The notes beneath the pieces were generated by a model. It was not told the DNA's origin, did no database searches, and worked only from the letters and a program-made list of their open reading frames with translations. Of a stretch of DNA of 64,000 nt, positions 8,852 through 20,822 are shown in pieces. How positions within the stretch are numbered: position 1 is the stretch's first letter; each line of letters opens with the position of its first letter. The position numbers were made by a program, and so were the translations under genes. Origin of the DNA: Tritrichomonas foetus (Eukaryota > Parabasalia > Tritrichomonadida > Tritrichomonadidae); the NCBI GenBank assembly GCA_001839685.1, contig MLAK01001171.1, positions 70,035 through 134,034 on the forward strand. The letters are read 5' to 3'.

Positions 8852-11800
8852 ATGATGAATCTCGTTTCTCTCATTAAAGAAGATCCTGTTTCTTCTTATG
8901 ACCATTGGAAAAGACGCCGAACGCGACTCCTCAACGAGATTCAGTCAAAACTCCTCGGCCTTTCAGAGCAAAATCTCATGGATTTATTTGATAGCTGGGA
9001 CACTTACCTTTTATCTGAAGAAGACACAAGAACAACTTCACAATTATTGAATAAGCTCACAGTATTTTCTATATTGTTTTTTTGTCAAGTTGATTATAAT
9101 ACATTAAATACACATCAGCCATTTTTACAAAAATTGATAAACGGAAATAATTCATGTTTGATTCGATCTGTTTGTAAAGTTTTTTATTGGATTGCTGTAG
9201 AATCGTCAGATTTTCAAAAGTTTTCAACAATGCCGCAAAATTATATTAATCAGTGGCTAAATCAGGATTCTTCGAAATGCTGGGAGAATGTTTTGTATCT
9301 AATGAACTGCTTTTTAAAATTAAATCTTTATGAATTTCCTTTAAAAATATTTTCGTTTCGATTAAAAGTGTTTTTAGAAATGACTCATTTAAATGATTCG
9401 AAATTAAGAAAAATTGCAATCAATATCATAAAATTTCAAATTACACATGTTAAATTACCACAAGGAAATCAAATATTGCGATCAATTTTTCTGTATGGGA
9501 TTGAATCCATTCAATCGAATAATGAACAGCATATTGAGTCTGGTTATGCAATTTTACATGAATTCTATGAATGGCATTTTTCAATTTTAGATGATTTGCT
9601 AAAAACATCAATTCAATCATCTTTAAATGTTTTAAAACAAAATGAAAATCAAATTGCTGCAATTTCAGCTAATTATATAATTATTTTACTTGGAAAATAT
9701 CAAAGTCTTCAAGATAAAGAGACGATTTCTCAATTGCTCGATTTGTGTTTGTCCAGATTAACAAACTCTTCTTTGTTTATTCCTGTTCTTGATTGTTTCA
9801 TAAAAAATATACCGAATGAAGATTATATTGATCAAATTCTTTCACATATTCGAATAAATTCTCATCAAATAAGTAGTTATGATACAGAAATTTCTCATTC
9901 TTTAATCTTAAACACAATTTTAGATTATTTTCCTAATCGAAAATTTGATGAAATTGATTTAGAAACAAAATATTTTGATGAACATTTTTGTTTATGTTTA
10001 AAAAGACAATTTCATTTATTCGATTCATTCAAAAACAAAATGATTGATTATTTTAATGACTATTTTGGTGATTTTGCACGAAAGAGGCATTTTTTTAATT
10101 GTATTGTTATATTGAGAGAATTTCCATTGTTATTTTTTGATAATATGCACGATGTTATTGACAGTTTAATAGATTATTCATATGTTGAGGATTCAACTGT
10201 TCGTGTTGAGATTGTTAAAGCAATAGCAGCATATAAAGTACCTGAATCAATTAATTGGTTAATTGAAATTGCTTTGTATGATGATAGAAAAGAAATTCGT
10301 TCTCTTGCACATAGTTATTTGTCATATGATCAAAAAATTTCTACTTACACTTTAATTTTACAAGCTGGAAATGATCCATCGTTTAAAATACGAAGAAAAT
10401 CATTAAAAATTATTGGGGAAATGAATTTAAATAATCCCTTAGATATTCAAATAAATATTTTAGATTATCAACGTGGCTGTTTACGATTGTTAATGTCTGT
10501 AAGCAATCCAAAAGATAGTTATAAATATTCATCTTTGATTTATTCTATAGTGAAAAATAAACTTGAATTGAATGAGTTTTTTGTTCTATCAACGATAAAA
10601 GCTATTATTACTATCATAGAAAACAGAAATTTTAAAATTACTGATACAATTCATGATGCTTTAATTTCCAATCAATCTTCTTCAGAACATGATGTTAAAA
10701 AATCACGATTATATAAAAGTTATTTCAATAGTGCTTTGATCAAAAGACATATTTATTTAATGAAAACTATTACAGCTCTTGGCAGTTTAGCAGTCCCTTT
10801 TCGAAATCAAATTCTTGATATGTATTCACTGATTTTCGAAAATGAATTGAATATAAAGGCTTTATTAGCAACTGCAAAATCCCTTATCAAATTTATATAT
10901 ATAGTGAATAATGAACTTAGTGAACGAATTGTTAATTCGAGACTTTCCTTTGCTGTTTATAATGTGTTTTCTAATGCAGTTCATGAACAACTTAATGTTC
11001 AAATGCTTATTTTAGTGGGCTTATTATTAAATCAAAATGAGTTAAAAAATATCCAAATAAGCTTAAATCATTATCGAACATTACCAAGTGATTTTAATGA
11101 GCCAGGATTTTTCACAGACTTTGTTTTTAATTCAATTTTGTCATAACATGAAACGAATTTGATGATTTTTTCTGTTATGACAAAAATAATTGAAGCAGAA
11201 CCCGAATATTCGGCCAAGTATATCAATAAAATTTTTCCTTTATTTTTGAAAACATGTAATAGACCTAGTTATAAACACAGAGAGATTTTATTTGAATATA
11301 TGGGAATTATTTCTACGAAATGTAAAAATGAAATAGTTCCATTTTTTCCATATATTTCTTTATTGGTTAAAAAATTCATTGATTCAGTATCATGTATCAA
11401 ATACTTAACTTTGCTTTCATATACTTTTAACTCTCTTTTTACTCCATTCGCAGAAGATTTATTTTATTTAGCACTCTCTAAATTAGATAATACCGAAAAT
11501 AACTACGTGAAATATCTTTTGAAGCTTTTAAGTATTTGCGGTATCGTCCATAACTTGTGGTTTGATTCATACATTCATGCATTAGAAGAAAAAATCCGAA
11601 AGGGGATTAGCTCATATTTTGCCAAACAAATTTTGAAAAACATGCTAATTGTGATTTCTTTGAGCGACTATTTCCAAATCTTTATATCAAGAATAATTCT
11701 TATAGCTGTTTCCATTCTTCCTATCAATTATGAATCCGCAATGAACATATTATCATGTATCTATAATGATCATATAAATGATTATCAATATATAACATAT

Positions 11801-14800
11801 ATGCTGGAATCTAAAAATATTAGTTGTAAAGATCTCCAAAATTATAAATACACAATTCCAAAACTTGAAATAAAAGTAATATCAGTATATGAAAAACCTA
11901 TTGGACGGCCCAAAGATAAAAATATATTTGTCGGAATTCAATATCAACCCGAAGAAACTATCAATAGTTTTTTTGATGAGTTATTTAGAGTTTCTCTCAC
12001 TTATACTCCATCTCCAGCCATTTATTCATGTCGTGACTTATCTACTCAATCTCTGCCATTTGTTCAACATTTGCTTCCTTTTGCTTTTTTGTCTTGTTGG
12101 AAAGAAGCAAGTGATGCTGATCGAAAATATTTATCTGGATTATTAAATAGAATTATTAATGAGCATTCACAGCTTCATCCAATGTTTATTCGATTAGTTG
12201 AAGTTCTGCATCGAACAAAAATTGCGCCTAAAATTGACCTTTTAAAATTTGTTAATTTATCATCATCTCATCAATTTTCTTTATACTTGTTAGAAAAAAC
12301 ATACTTGCATGAACCAAATAATCAAGAAGTAATTAAGAAATTAATAGATTTGAATTTGTCAATGAATAGAATTTCAATTGCTCAAAGTCTTTTTAATAAA
12401 ATTCAACCAAATCTTAAAAAGATTCAACAAGCTGAAATGTCCATGTCACTTGGGCATTGGGAAAAAGCTCTTGATTTATATTCTGACGAAATTAATTGTA
12501 ACTGTGATTTTGAAAAAGGATCTGTCAATTCACATTTGCCAATGATTACTGAAGCTTTATATAAACTTCATCGGTATTCTGATATTCTAAAATATGAAAA
12601 AGAATTTGAAGAAAGTGAAGGAGACGAAAAAGATTCACTCTTATTACCTTTTGCGTGGGCTTATTTTCAAAATGAAAACATGGAGAAATTAAAACCAATC
12701 ATTAATCAGCTACCAAAAAATTCTACACTTCCAAGAATGTTACTTGTTTGTCTATATTATTTATCGATTCAAAAACTTGATAAAGCACAAGACACAATTG
12801 ATAAAACATGCCAATACATTGTCATGCATAAAGAGCTTTTAACTTCATTTGGTGAATTTTATCAAATGCAAGATACTTTGAGTATGATTCAATTAATTGT
12901 AGAATGTAACGAAGTTTCACGTTTTTTATCTGGGAAAAAGCATACAACTGAATCATTGTTGAAATTATGGTATCATCGGATAAAAGGTTATCATAGAGAT
13001 GAATTTTCATGGCTTGTTCTTTTGAATTTGCATAAGAGATTAATTGATTATGATATGAATATTCATTATACTTTGAAAATAATTTCTCAAATTCGAAAAG
13101 ATAGACAATTTAAAACATTTATTTCTTATTTTGCTCCATTTTTTCAATTCTCTACTGATTGTGATGTTATTCTAGCCAACATTAAAATAATGTGGGCAAT
13201 GAAAACACACTCCAAAGTTGCATTCAATTCTTTATCCAATATTGTTAAAATTCTTGGTGATAAGCCATATAAATTATTTGTCGAAGCATTTTCGAAAAAT
13301 TATATAGCTCTAGGACAAATTTTAATTCAATCAGTGTGTTTCAATCATAAAGAATTGGATCTTGATGTTAAACAAGAAATGCTGTCCTATTGCAATTTTC
13401 ATCATTTTGAAGAATTTTTAGCCAATTATCGAAACTTACCGACAGAAAAAATATCAAATTTAATTAATCATTTAGTGAAAAAACACCCAGAACCAGTTTT
13501 TGAAGCAATCAATAAAAATATTCTGAAAAAAATCACGCCTAATCAAAAAAGTCGATTTTATCGGTTGTATGCGGATTATTCATCACTAATCAATGCTAAC
13601 AATCAGACTAATTTACAAGAAAGTATCAATTATTTAGAAATTGCATCTTCTTTGTCTCCAAATGATCAGAAAATTTGGAAACTATATGGAAAATTAAATC
13701 TTCAAATGATGTCACTTTGCTTCGACAATAATAACAATTATAATGAATTTGCACAAAATGCAATAAAAGCTTATTCAAAAGCAATTGTTTTGAGACCATC
13801 TGATAGTGATGATTGTATTGTTCAAATTACTTATGCTTTACAAAATTCAAATTTAGGCGGAAAAATCGAAGATTATTTAGATGCGATCTATCAGGTTCCT
13901 AACAGTGTTTTAAAGAAAGTAGTACCACAGTTGTTAATTAATATATCTCATACAAATGATTTTGTATCCAATATAACAGTTAACATCCTTTCTAGTTTTG
14001 GTGCGGAGCATTTTCAAGCTGTTTTATATGATCTTAATTTATATACACTTGTTGAAAATAAAAAGCAGTCCAATCTTGCATTGAAACTTTTAAGAAGTTT
14101 AGCTCAACAAAACTTAGAGATTGCAAAAGATGCCTCTTTGTTTATTGATGGAATGGTTCGATGTTCAATGACTTGGTTTGAATGTTGGATTAATGCGATA
14201 GAAAAAAGTCTGCAATTAGTTGGGTCAAATCCAACTGCAGCAAGGCAAGTTATTCATGAACAATTAAAACAATATGAAAATCCACGTTGTGAATTTGATT
14301 ATATGTTCATCGAAATGTATTCTGTAATTATTCAAAAAATTCAACAACTCTACCATAAAAATACATCTTCATCAAATAAATTTATGTGGAATTCAATGAA
14401 TAGTTTCTTACGAGTCTTGAAAGAACAAGAAAACCGGCTATCTACACTCTTTCTAAATAAAATATCTTTAGAGCTATTCAATAAAAGAGGTTTTCAACTT
14501 GCTTGTCCAGGAAAATATAAAGTTGAAGGTGATTTTCCTTTGATTTATCAAATTGAATCAGCAATGGAAATTATTTTAACGCAACAACATCCAAGACAAA
14601 TAACAATGATTGCCAATACAGGAGAAAAATTTAAATATTTACTTAAAGGAAATGAAGATTTGAGACTTGATCAAAGAATAATGCAATTCTTTGAATTAGT
14701 GAATACAATCCTTCGAAAAGATATAAAAACCAAAGAAATAGGTGCTATCATTTCAAGATATCCAGTTATTCCAATTACACCTTATTCTGGTTTTATTTCC

Positions 14801-15562
14801 TGGGTTATAAATTCTGATACAATGTATCAAATGGTTATGGATTATCGGAAAGCTAAAGGTGAAACTTTATATCCAGATTTTGAACAACTTCATGAATATT
14901 CAGTTGTTGATTTTCAGCTATTAAACTCACTTCAAAGATTAGAATCTTATCAATATGTTTGTGAAAAATATAAAGCACATGAATTATTCAATACTTTTTG
15001 GATAAAGTCGCCAAATGCTGCAATTTGGCAATATCGAAGAGAAAAATATACAATATCATCTGCTGTTATGTCAATGATTGGTTATATTATTGGTCTTGGT
15101 GATCGGCATCCAGGAAATATTATGATCCAACGTGATTCGGGAAATGTTACACATATAGATTTTGGCGATTCATTTGAAGCAGCTACTTTAAGATCATCAT
15201 TTCCAGAAAAAGTGCCTTTTAGACTTACCAGAATGATAACAAATGCTTTTTGTGGATGTACAAATGATGGATATTTTAAAATGATATGTGAAGCAGTAAT
15301 GACAGTATTAAGATACAACGGAACAACATTATCAACACAGTTATCTATTTTTATGTGTGAAATATTTGATAACTATTGCGGAAGAGATAAATATTATATG
15401 AAAAGAATAAATGCGAAATTGCATGGACAGAAATGGGAAAATGGCGAATTAGTCCCTATTCATGAAACTGACATTGAAGAACATGTGAATAATTTAATCA
15501 ATGAAGCAGAGAATCCATTTAATTTTGCGAGACATTATAGTGGATGGTGCCCTTTTTGGTGA
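8852..15562 (+). pseudogene. tor: TOR (target of rapamycin) PIKK kinase gene with one in-frame TAA
   Basis: Two ORFs in the same frame, 8852-11146 and 11147-15562, are separated only by a TAA at 11144-11146; together they give about 2,236 codons. The N-terminal ~1,000 residues are HEAT-like helices and the middle is FAT-like. Then come the PI3K-like kinase motifs LLKGNEDLR (ATP lysine, ~14640), GLGDRHPGN (15092-15118) and HIDFGD (15152-15169), followed by FPEKVPFRLTRM, which is a TOR hallmark. The protein ends in a FATC tail, ..GWCPFW. TOR integrates nutrient signals to control growth and translation. All catalytic motifs are intact. The stop may be a true nonsense mutation, a read-through site, a split gene (an ATG at 11162 follows closely) or a sequence error. 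The TOR identity is near certain; the broken status is not. Confidence 0.9.
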
Positions 15563-15920
15563 TAATCTTGTTATTATTTTGTTATTTGTAAATAGTAGTT
15601 CGTTTGTATTTTTCTATTCTTCTTTGTGAATTATGATATTCAGAAATTTTGGATATACAAATCTTTTCTCCGGAAATTTATTAGAAATAATAATTTAAAT
15701 TATTATATTGACATCTTCGTTTTGACATAAAAAGTAGTAATCACATTTTATATAAGGTCAATAAACCTTCATATTCTTCCTAAATATTAATATTAACTTA
15801 TTAGAGGAAATAGAATTATTTGGACATCTAGAATATGGGAAAGAACTTGTTGATGAATAATGTTTACATATAAATATTTATCTATTAATATATACGATTA
15901 AGAAAGAAAAATTACTTTGA
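15563..15920. other. Intergenic region, convergent 3' ends
   Basis: AT-rich spacer between the TOR stop and the stop of the minus-strand TKL kinase. It should hold both polyadenylation regions; no other structure is seen. Confidence 0.4.
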
Positions 15921-17426
15921 TTAATAAATCGTTCCATAGAATTCTATATTTGTCACATTGAGAACGTCATCTCCTCCAGAATTATTTCCTGTTTGAGTGA
16001 TCCTAATTGTATTGAAACTGTCTACATATTTGCAACGAAAAACGCATTTCGAGTTTGGTGAACAAAGCTGTGTTACATTGTTTTTCGTGTCAATCAAAGT
16101 CCATTCTTTCCCATCATTCGATCCTTCAAGTTTCCACATCACCATGTGTCCAGTTGTTCCATTCCATGTCATAATCGAATATTTATTAATTGTTACTTTT
16201 TTATGATAAAAGAAGAATTGAATCCATGAATCTTTTTGGTTTGATGACTCATAATGGCCATTCCAGTTATGTGTGACGATTCCACCAAGCTTTTGATGAT
16301 TTTCTTCATTAAAATAATTTCCTGAAAGTGTCACAACACCAAATTCATGAACATTCCCACCTATTTCATGGGTCAGTCTCGCTATTATTCCTTCTGTTTC
16401 AAGTCCAGCACTCATATTTATTGCTGGATGCACGAAATCAGAAGTCGAAAATAACAATCCATCATTCGCACTTCCATTATTTCCATTGGAATCATTTTTA
16501 TTCTCCACATTACTTGAATGATTATTTTCTTGAATTTGTGTTTTATTGAGATTTTGGATGTTGTTGAGATTGAGTGCTTTAATGAGTGTTCTTGTTGCAA
16601 ACTCAGACGAAGTTACAGAGCAAACATAATTTTGGAATTTCGGAATAAACACATCAGGCATCAGTATTTCATTCTGCATAAACTTTAAAACAATTGTGGC
16701 AAAATTCGGTCTTTCGGATGGATTTGGCGACCAACACGCCGTGAGCCACTCATCAATCTTTGAAGTGAAGGCGTCAGGAAGGCCTGGTCGCTCACCCATG
16801 TCGATTCTTTCTCTTGCGTTTTTATTATTGTATGGAACTTTTCCTGTCAAAATTTGATACGCAATCATTGAAAAAGCGAAAACATCTGACGAAAATGAAT
16901 AGTCATCTTCTTTTGGCTTATAAATTGGCTTTCTTTGAAGGGATTTTGAATGTTTCAGGAGACCGAAATCAGTGATATAAGGATTATTTGAAGAATCAAG
17001 CAAAATATTGGATGGCCGTAAATCGCAATGAATAATTTGATTTTCATGAAGATATCGCATTCCTTCAGCAATTCCGTAAATTAAAGTTGCTTTTAATGTT
17101 GGATCTTTAATTTCATTATTTTCGAGAGCTTCTTGTAAGGATTTTCCGTCGATATATTTGGTTGCCAAAATTAAGGAATCTCCGTCACTACAGGAACCAA
17201 CGAACCTGAGAATCGTTTTATGATTTAGTTTGAAGAATGGTGCAACTTCATTTTCGAGATCTACATCTTCATTTAAGAGAGTTTTATTTAATCTTCGAAA
17301 AACGTAAATTTTACCTGTTCTTTTGCTTTTCACGAGAGAGAGTTCACCGAGGCTGTCGCTTTCGAGATTTTGAATGGTATCGTAGTCTGAGAGGTTGATA
17401 TGTTTGATCGAAAATTCACTTTCCAT
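15921..17426 (-). CDS. TKL protein kinase with C-terminal F5/8 type C (discoidin-like) domain
   Basis: A 501-residue protein. Residues ~15-260 form a kinase domain of the trichomonad TKL type: catalytic loop HCDLRPSNIL, DFG, and a CWSPNPSERPNF helix typical of TKL/Tyr kinases. Residues ~345-500 form a discoidin-fold domain ending ..NTIRITQTGNNSGG..LNVTNIEFYGTIY. Oddities: the glycine loop is degenerate (SDSLGELSLV), the beta-3 lysine position reads Arg (IYVFRRL), and the catalytic-loop Lys is Arg. The catalytic Asp and DFG are kept, so activity is uncertain. The F5/8C domain binds sugars or protein partners in other families; with no signal peptide it is presumably cytosolic here. An N-rich linker joins the two domains. 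Confidence 0.85.
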   Translation of the reverse strand: MESEFSIKHINLSDYDTIQNLESDSLGELSLVKSKRTGKIYVFRRLNKTLLNEDVDLENEVAPFFKLNHKTILRFVGSCSDGDSLILATKYIDGKSLQEALENNEIKDPTLKATLIYGIAEGMRYLHENQIIHCDLRPSNILLDSSNNPYITDFGLLKHSKSLQRKPIYKPKEDDYSFSSDVFAFSMIAYQILTGKVPYNNKNARERIDMGERPGLPDAFTSKIDEWLTACWSPNPSERPNFATIVLKFMQNEILMPDVFIPKFQNYVCSVTSSEFATRTLIKALNLNNIQNLNKTQIQENNHSSNVENKNDSNGNNGSANDGLLFSTSDFVHPAINMSAGLETEGIIARLTHEIGGNVHEFGVVTLSGNYFNEENHQKLGGIVTHNWNGHYESSNQKDSWIQFFFYHKKVTINKYSIMTWNGTTGHMVMWKLEGSNDGKEWTLIDTKNNVTQLCSPNSKCVFRCKYVDSFNTIRITQTGNNSGGDDVLNVTNIEFYGTIY

Positions 17427-18584
17427 TATAAAAAATTACATCGATGTAAAATCAAATTCAAAAAATTCTATTAATCATACAATTTTCATTATCTATATGG
17501 TCGATTAATAGAATCAATGACCATGTATGTACAGAAATGGAAATGATCGTAAAAAATCAGGCTTTTTTTATGTCATACACATTTATCTTGTCATATAAAT
17601 CGTAAAATAACATTTTTATCTTATTAATAATATATCAATCGATAATATTTTCCATATTTCTGAGTTATTTTTTTCAGAGTTGATCAAGAAAAAATATCTT
17701 TAGATTGGTTTTTCTTTTTTATCATCAGAAATTATCTCATGATTATTGAGTTAATATATTGTGCTCTCTACTGACCGTTGTTTCTCTTTTCATTGATGTC
17801 GAAATGATTCTTTTGATTTTTCAAAGAAATGATTTTTAAATCAAGTTTTCAACACAGCATATTCACTTCATTTCATGTGAGCACCATAAATCAAAACACG
17901 GGTCTGCCAATATTGACATTTAATCATCATTCATTTCACAATTAAAAGAGGAGGTGTTTTGGCTATAAAAAAACCTTTTAATATACATCTCTTGTACGAC
18001 TTCCAAAATTTGGAAAGCTTGATTGGAAGGGAATGATTTGAAAAAGTGAAAATATATCAAGTTCCCTCAAAAAATTTAACTGTATCAATTAGAGAACTTT
18101 TTGACTGCGGGCATTTTTTTGACATTTCTCACTTTTTCTATAGTTATATGATCAAATAAAGTTAGAAAAACATTAAACAGGAAAATCATATAGAAAAAGT
18201 GGTATATGAAGAAATCTTGTTTTTATGCTCCCTTTATTCTGAGCCGTGCTTTCTTTTGACATAAAAAGTTACGAAAAAACAAGATTAAATTAAAAAATCA
18301 TTGGATATTTTGCGAATCCTCAATAATGATAATCACGATTCGACAAAAACCTTTTATTACATGATATCACTTTTCTCTTGCTTTACTCTCTTTTAAGTCA
18401 TCTAATTTGATCTCTTTTCACGAAACACTCTCTGGAATTATTTTTATATTGATTTTCAGAGTTCTCATAGAATTACTTAAAAATATTGAAATTTTTTGAA
18501 TTTTTGAATAAGAATGAAATTTTGAATGAATGATTTGATTATTTTTTTTCAAATTCTGATAATTTTTTTCGAACCTGGCAGAAT
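17427..18584. other. Long intergenic region
   Basis: About 1.16 kb of AT-rich DNA upstream of both the TKL kinase (-) and the next + gene. AACTTTTTGA occurs at 18095-18104. No ORF, RNA gene or repeat array was recognised. Confidence 0.4.
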
Positions 18585-19133
18585 ATGGGGCGACGTGAAA
18601 GAGGCCATTCTTATGTTCGTTACATTGTGCTTCTTGACTCAAATGGAAAAGTTGGCCAACGGCACGAACTTGATCACCACGGCAGATTAAAAAATCCATT
18701 AAAATCTTTGGCATCACGTCAAAGAAACGATCAAAGAGGTTCTATAACAATTCCACAGCCAATTCCTGAAATAAATCTATCTGTTAAACCAGTTCTCGCA
18801 CCTAACATTTCAATTAATTAAATGCCACCATCAATTTCATCTGCAGTGTCAACATCAACTGCACAAATGAATTCTCTATGTTCCGTTGGATCTGTTTCGA
18901 CATTGAATCCTATTGCACTGTCAAATGGCAAAAATTCAAAAAATGTCATTTCTACAGAAAATATTATTCCGATGCCTCCAAAGCTGAGATTTAAGATGCA
19001 ATGCTGTCATGAATTTTTATGTACAATTCCAATGAATGGAACAACATTGAACCAAATTGGATTAAGAAAAGTTGATGAAGTTCAAATTCAGCCGAATGTT
19101 ATCGATATTCGGTCAATTATGAACAAGTTATAG
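18585..19133 (+). pseudogene. Short unrecognised gene split by an in-frame TAA
   Basis: Two ORFs, 18585-18821 (78 residues) and 18822-19133 (103 residues), lie in the same frame, with only a TAA at 18819-18821 between them and an ATG immediately after. The first part is basic (MGRRERGHSYVRYIVLLDSNG.., ..LASRQRNDQRGS). The second is Ser/Asn-rich, then has MPPKLRFKMQCCHEFLCTIPMNG. No family was recognised. Either a 182-codon gene carries a nonsense codon or is read through, or these are two separate tiny genes. A minus-strand ORF over the first half looks like a shadow. Confidence 0.4.
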
Positions 19134-19625
19134 AGATGACTATGAGGAAATAGAGATTATTTTTTTAGATAAAGTAAATTAAACTAAATCCAGAAAAATA
19201 TGCCACTTATTCCTAATTGAACTTTATTTCATCTAGGAAATATTTATTTTAGTTTTTACGATTAAAAATCGTTTTTAATTAACTTATGGATATTTTTTCT
19301 CATAAGAAGCACTTTTTTGACCATAAAAGTATATTAGTGTGTGAAATTGGTGATCATTGCCTTTTCTTGTGCAATCATATTTTTACTCTCAGTTTAGGAA
19401 AGGGAAATTGTTATCAAAAAAGGTTTAGTGTCGAGCTAGAAAACTGGTGGTGAGTTGCCCTCTGAATATTTTAGGAAAAATATTGTACAAGTGAATGTAT
19501 TTAATAGTTATATGTTCTTATCCAAGATCATAAAAAGAAGAAAGAAGCAGAAAAGATCATAAAAATAGAAAAGACAAGAAAAAGATACGTCACATCCTTT
19601 TTTTAATAAAAATCCATATTCATGA
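19134..19625. other. Intergenic region, convergent 3' ends
   Basis: AT-rich spacer of about 490 bp between the split short gene (+) and the coiled-coil gene (-). It has purine-rich runs near 19530-19590 but no recognised feature. Confidence 0.4.
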
Positions 19626-20822
19626 TCATTGCTTTGATCGCTCTTTAATTGTATTAGTCTTCATCTCAAGTTCTGCAATTTGCTTCTTCGACGCTTCATC
19701 AAATAAACGATGCTCCTCCTGTACCTGGAGAAGTAAAGTATTCAGTCTTTGAGTTTCCTCAGAGACCTCTTTTGATAGTTCAACAATTAACTTTCTCATT
19801 TGAAGTACTGTCATTGGCGGTGTTGTTCCAGGAATTATTTCATTTGCGATTCTTCTTTGTTTTTCAACTTCTTTTGCAAGGTCAGCATCTTCTTTAGAGA
19901 TTAGTTCGTAGATTTCATCCATTGATTCTTTTTGTCTTCGATATTTTAAGTAATTTTTAGCCATAACTGCCCAATTTCGAGATACTCTCGCAGAATTTTT
20001 CTTATTTTCCTTTTCAATTACATTATTCACCTTTTGGGTTACTCTTTCAATGCTTTCTTGAAGGGCATTTATTTTGTTGAAAAGGAAGGCAAAATTGTAA
20101 GAAAAATCTTTATGTCTGTCCCATGTTTCTTGGCATTTCTTTTTAGCATCTGCTGTCCTTTTCTTGATTTGTGAGAAGTCTGGCTTAATTGTAAAAGTGT
20201 TTTCTTGACTTGTCACAATTTTTGAGTGCTCTTTCACATATTTTGGTATATTTTCATACCATTCTTTTTTCGCCTGCAGCTCCTTAACTTCCTGGTTGAT
20301 TTTCGCCAGTTTTTCGTCAGCAATATTCTTCTTCGCGGTTATCAGCTTGTTTGAGGCATCTCTCATTTTCTTTATCTTGGCGGTAATGTCGACCTTGAAA
20401 TCTTCATAGAATTTTCTGAGTCTTTCAAACTGTCGTCTCAATTCGTGGGTGGATCCATCAATTGTAATTTTTTTGCGGGCGCTTTTCAATTCTTCATGTT
20501 CGCGTTCTAAAAGAGAAAGTTTTTCTTTGAGTTCTTTCAATTTTTTGGCCTTCTCTGCTTCTTCATCTTTCATCCCGCGCATATTGGATTGGAAGAGCTG
20601 GACGATATTCGAGCCCTCTGGAGCATTGTAGTACTCCAAGAGGTCATTTTCTGTTTTTTGGAGCTCTTTCAGCTCTTCGGTCGGATTGATTGAAAATGGT
20701 TTTGCGTGTTCGAGAACTCGGAATGTTTTGGCTTCTGTTGCATAAAAAAGTACGTCGATGCGTTCTCGTTCACTTTGGAGGGATTTAAGCTGAGGCGTAT
20801 AGTCAGGAGCTTTTGGAATCAT
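19626..20822 (-). CDS. Long coiled-coil protein, unrecognised
   Basis: A 398-residue, Lys/Glu-rich, almost wholly helical protein. Continuous heptad-like stretches run from about residue 85 to 180 and 230 to 395 (..KLKELKEKLSLLEREHEELK.., ..LRRQFERLRKFYEDFK..). The first ~80 residues are less helical (MIPKAPDYTPQ..). No motif fixes a family; cytoskeletal or basal-body structural proteins are common with this architecture in trichomonads. The start ATG is preceded by a stop-rich spacer. GC content is higher near the 5' end than the 3' end. Confidence 0.75.
   Translation of the reverse strand: MIPKAPDYTPQLKSLQSERERIDVLFYATEAKTFRVLEHAKPFSINPTEELKELQKTENDLLEYYNAPEGSNIVQLFQSNMRGMKDEEAEKAKKLKELKEKLSLLEREHEELKSARKKITIDGSTHELRRQFERLRKFYEDFKVDITAKIKKMRDASNKLITAKKNIADEKLAKINQEVKELQAKKEWYENIPKYVKEHSKIVTSQENTFTIKPDFSQIKKRTADAKKKCQETWDRHKDFSYNFAFLFNKINALQESIERVTQKVNNVIEKENKKNSARVSRNWAVMAKNYLKYRRQKESMDEIYELISKEDADLAKEVEKQRRIANEIIPGTTPPMTVLQMRKLIVELSKEVSEETQRLNTLLLQVQEEHRLFDEASKKQIAELEMKTNTIKERSKQ

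Noticed and set aside
11000..11200. An intron removing the TOR TAA
   Set aside because: No GTATGT donor or ACTAACACACAG acceptor near the stop, and the frame is already continuous through it.
18418..18717. 99-codon minus-strand ORF
   Set aside because: Overlaps the better + frame; its C-terminal half is low-complexity antisense of A/T runs.
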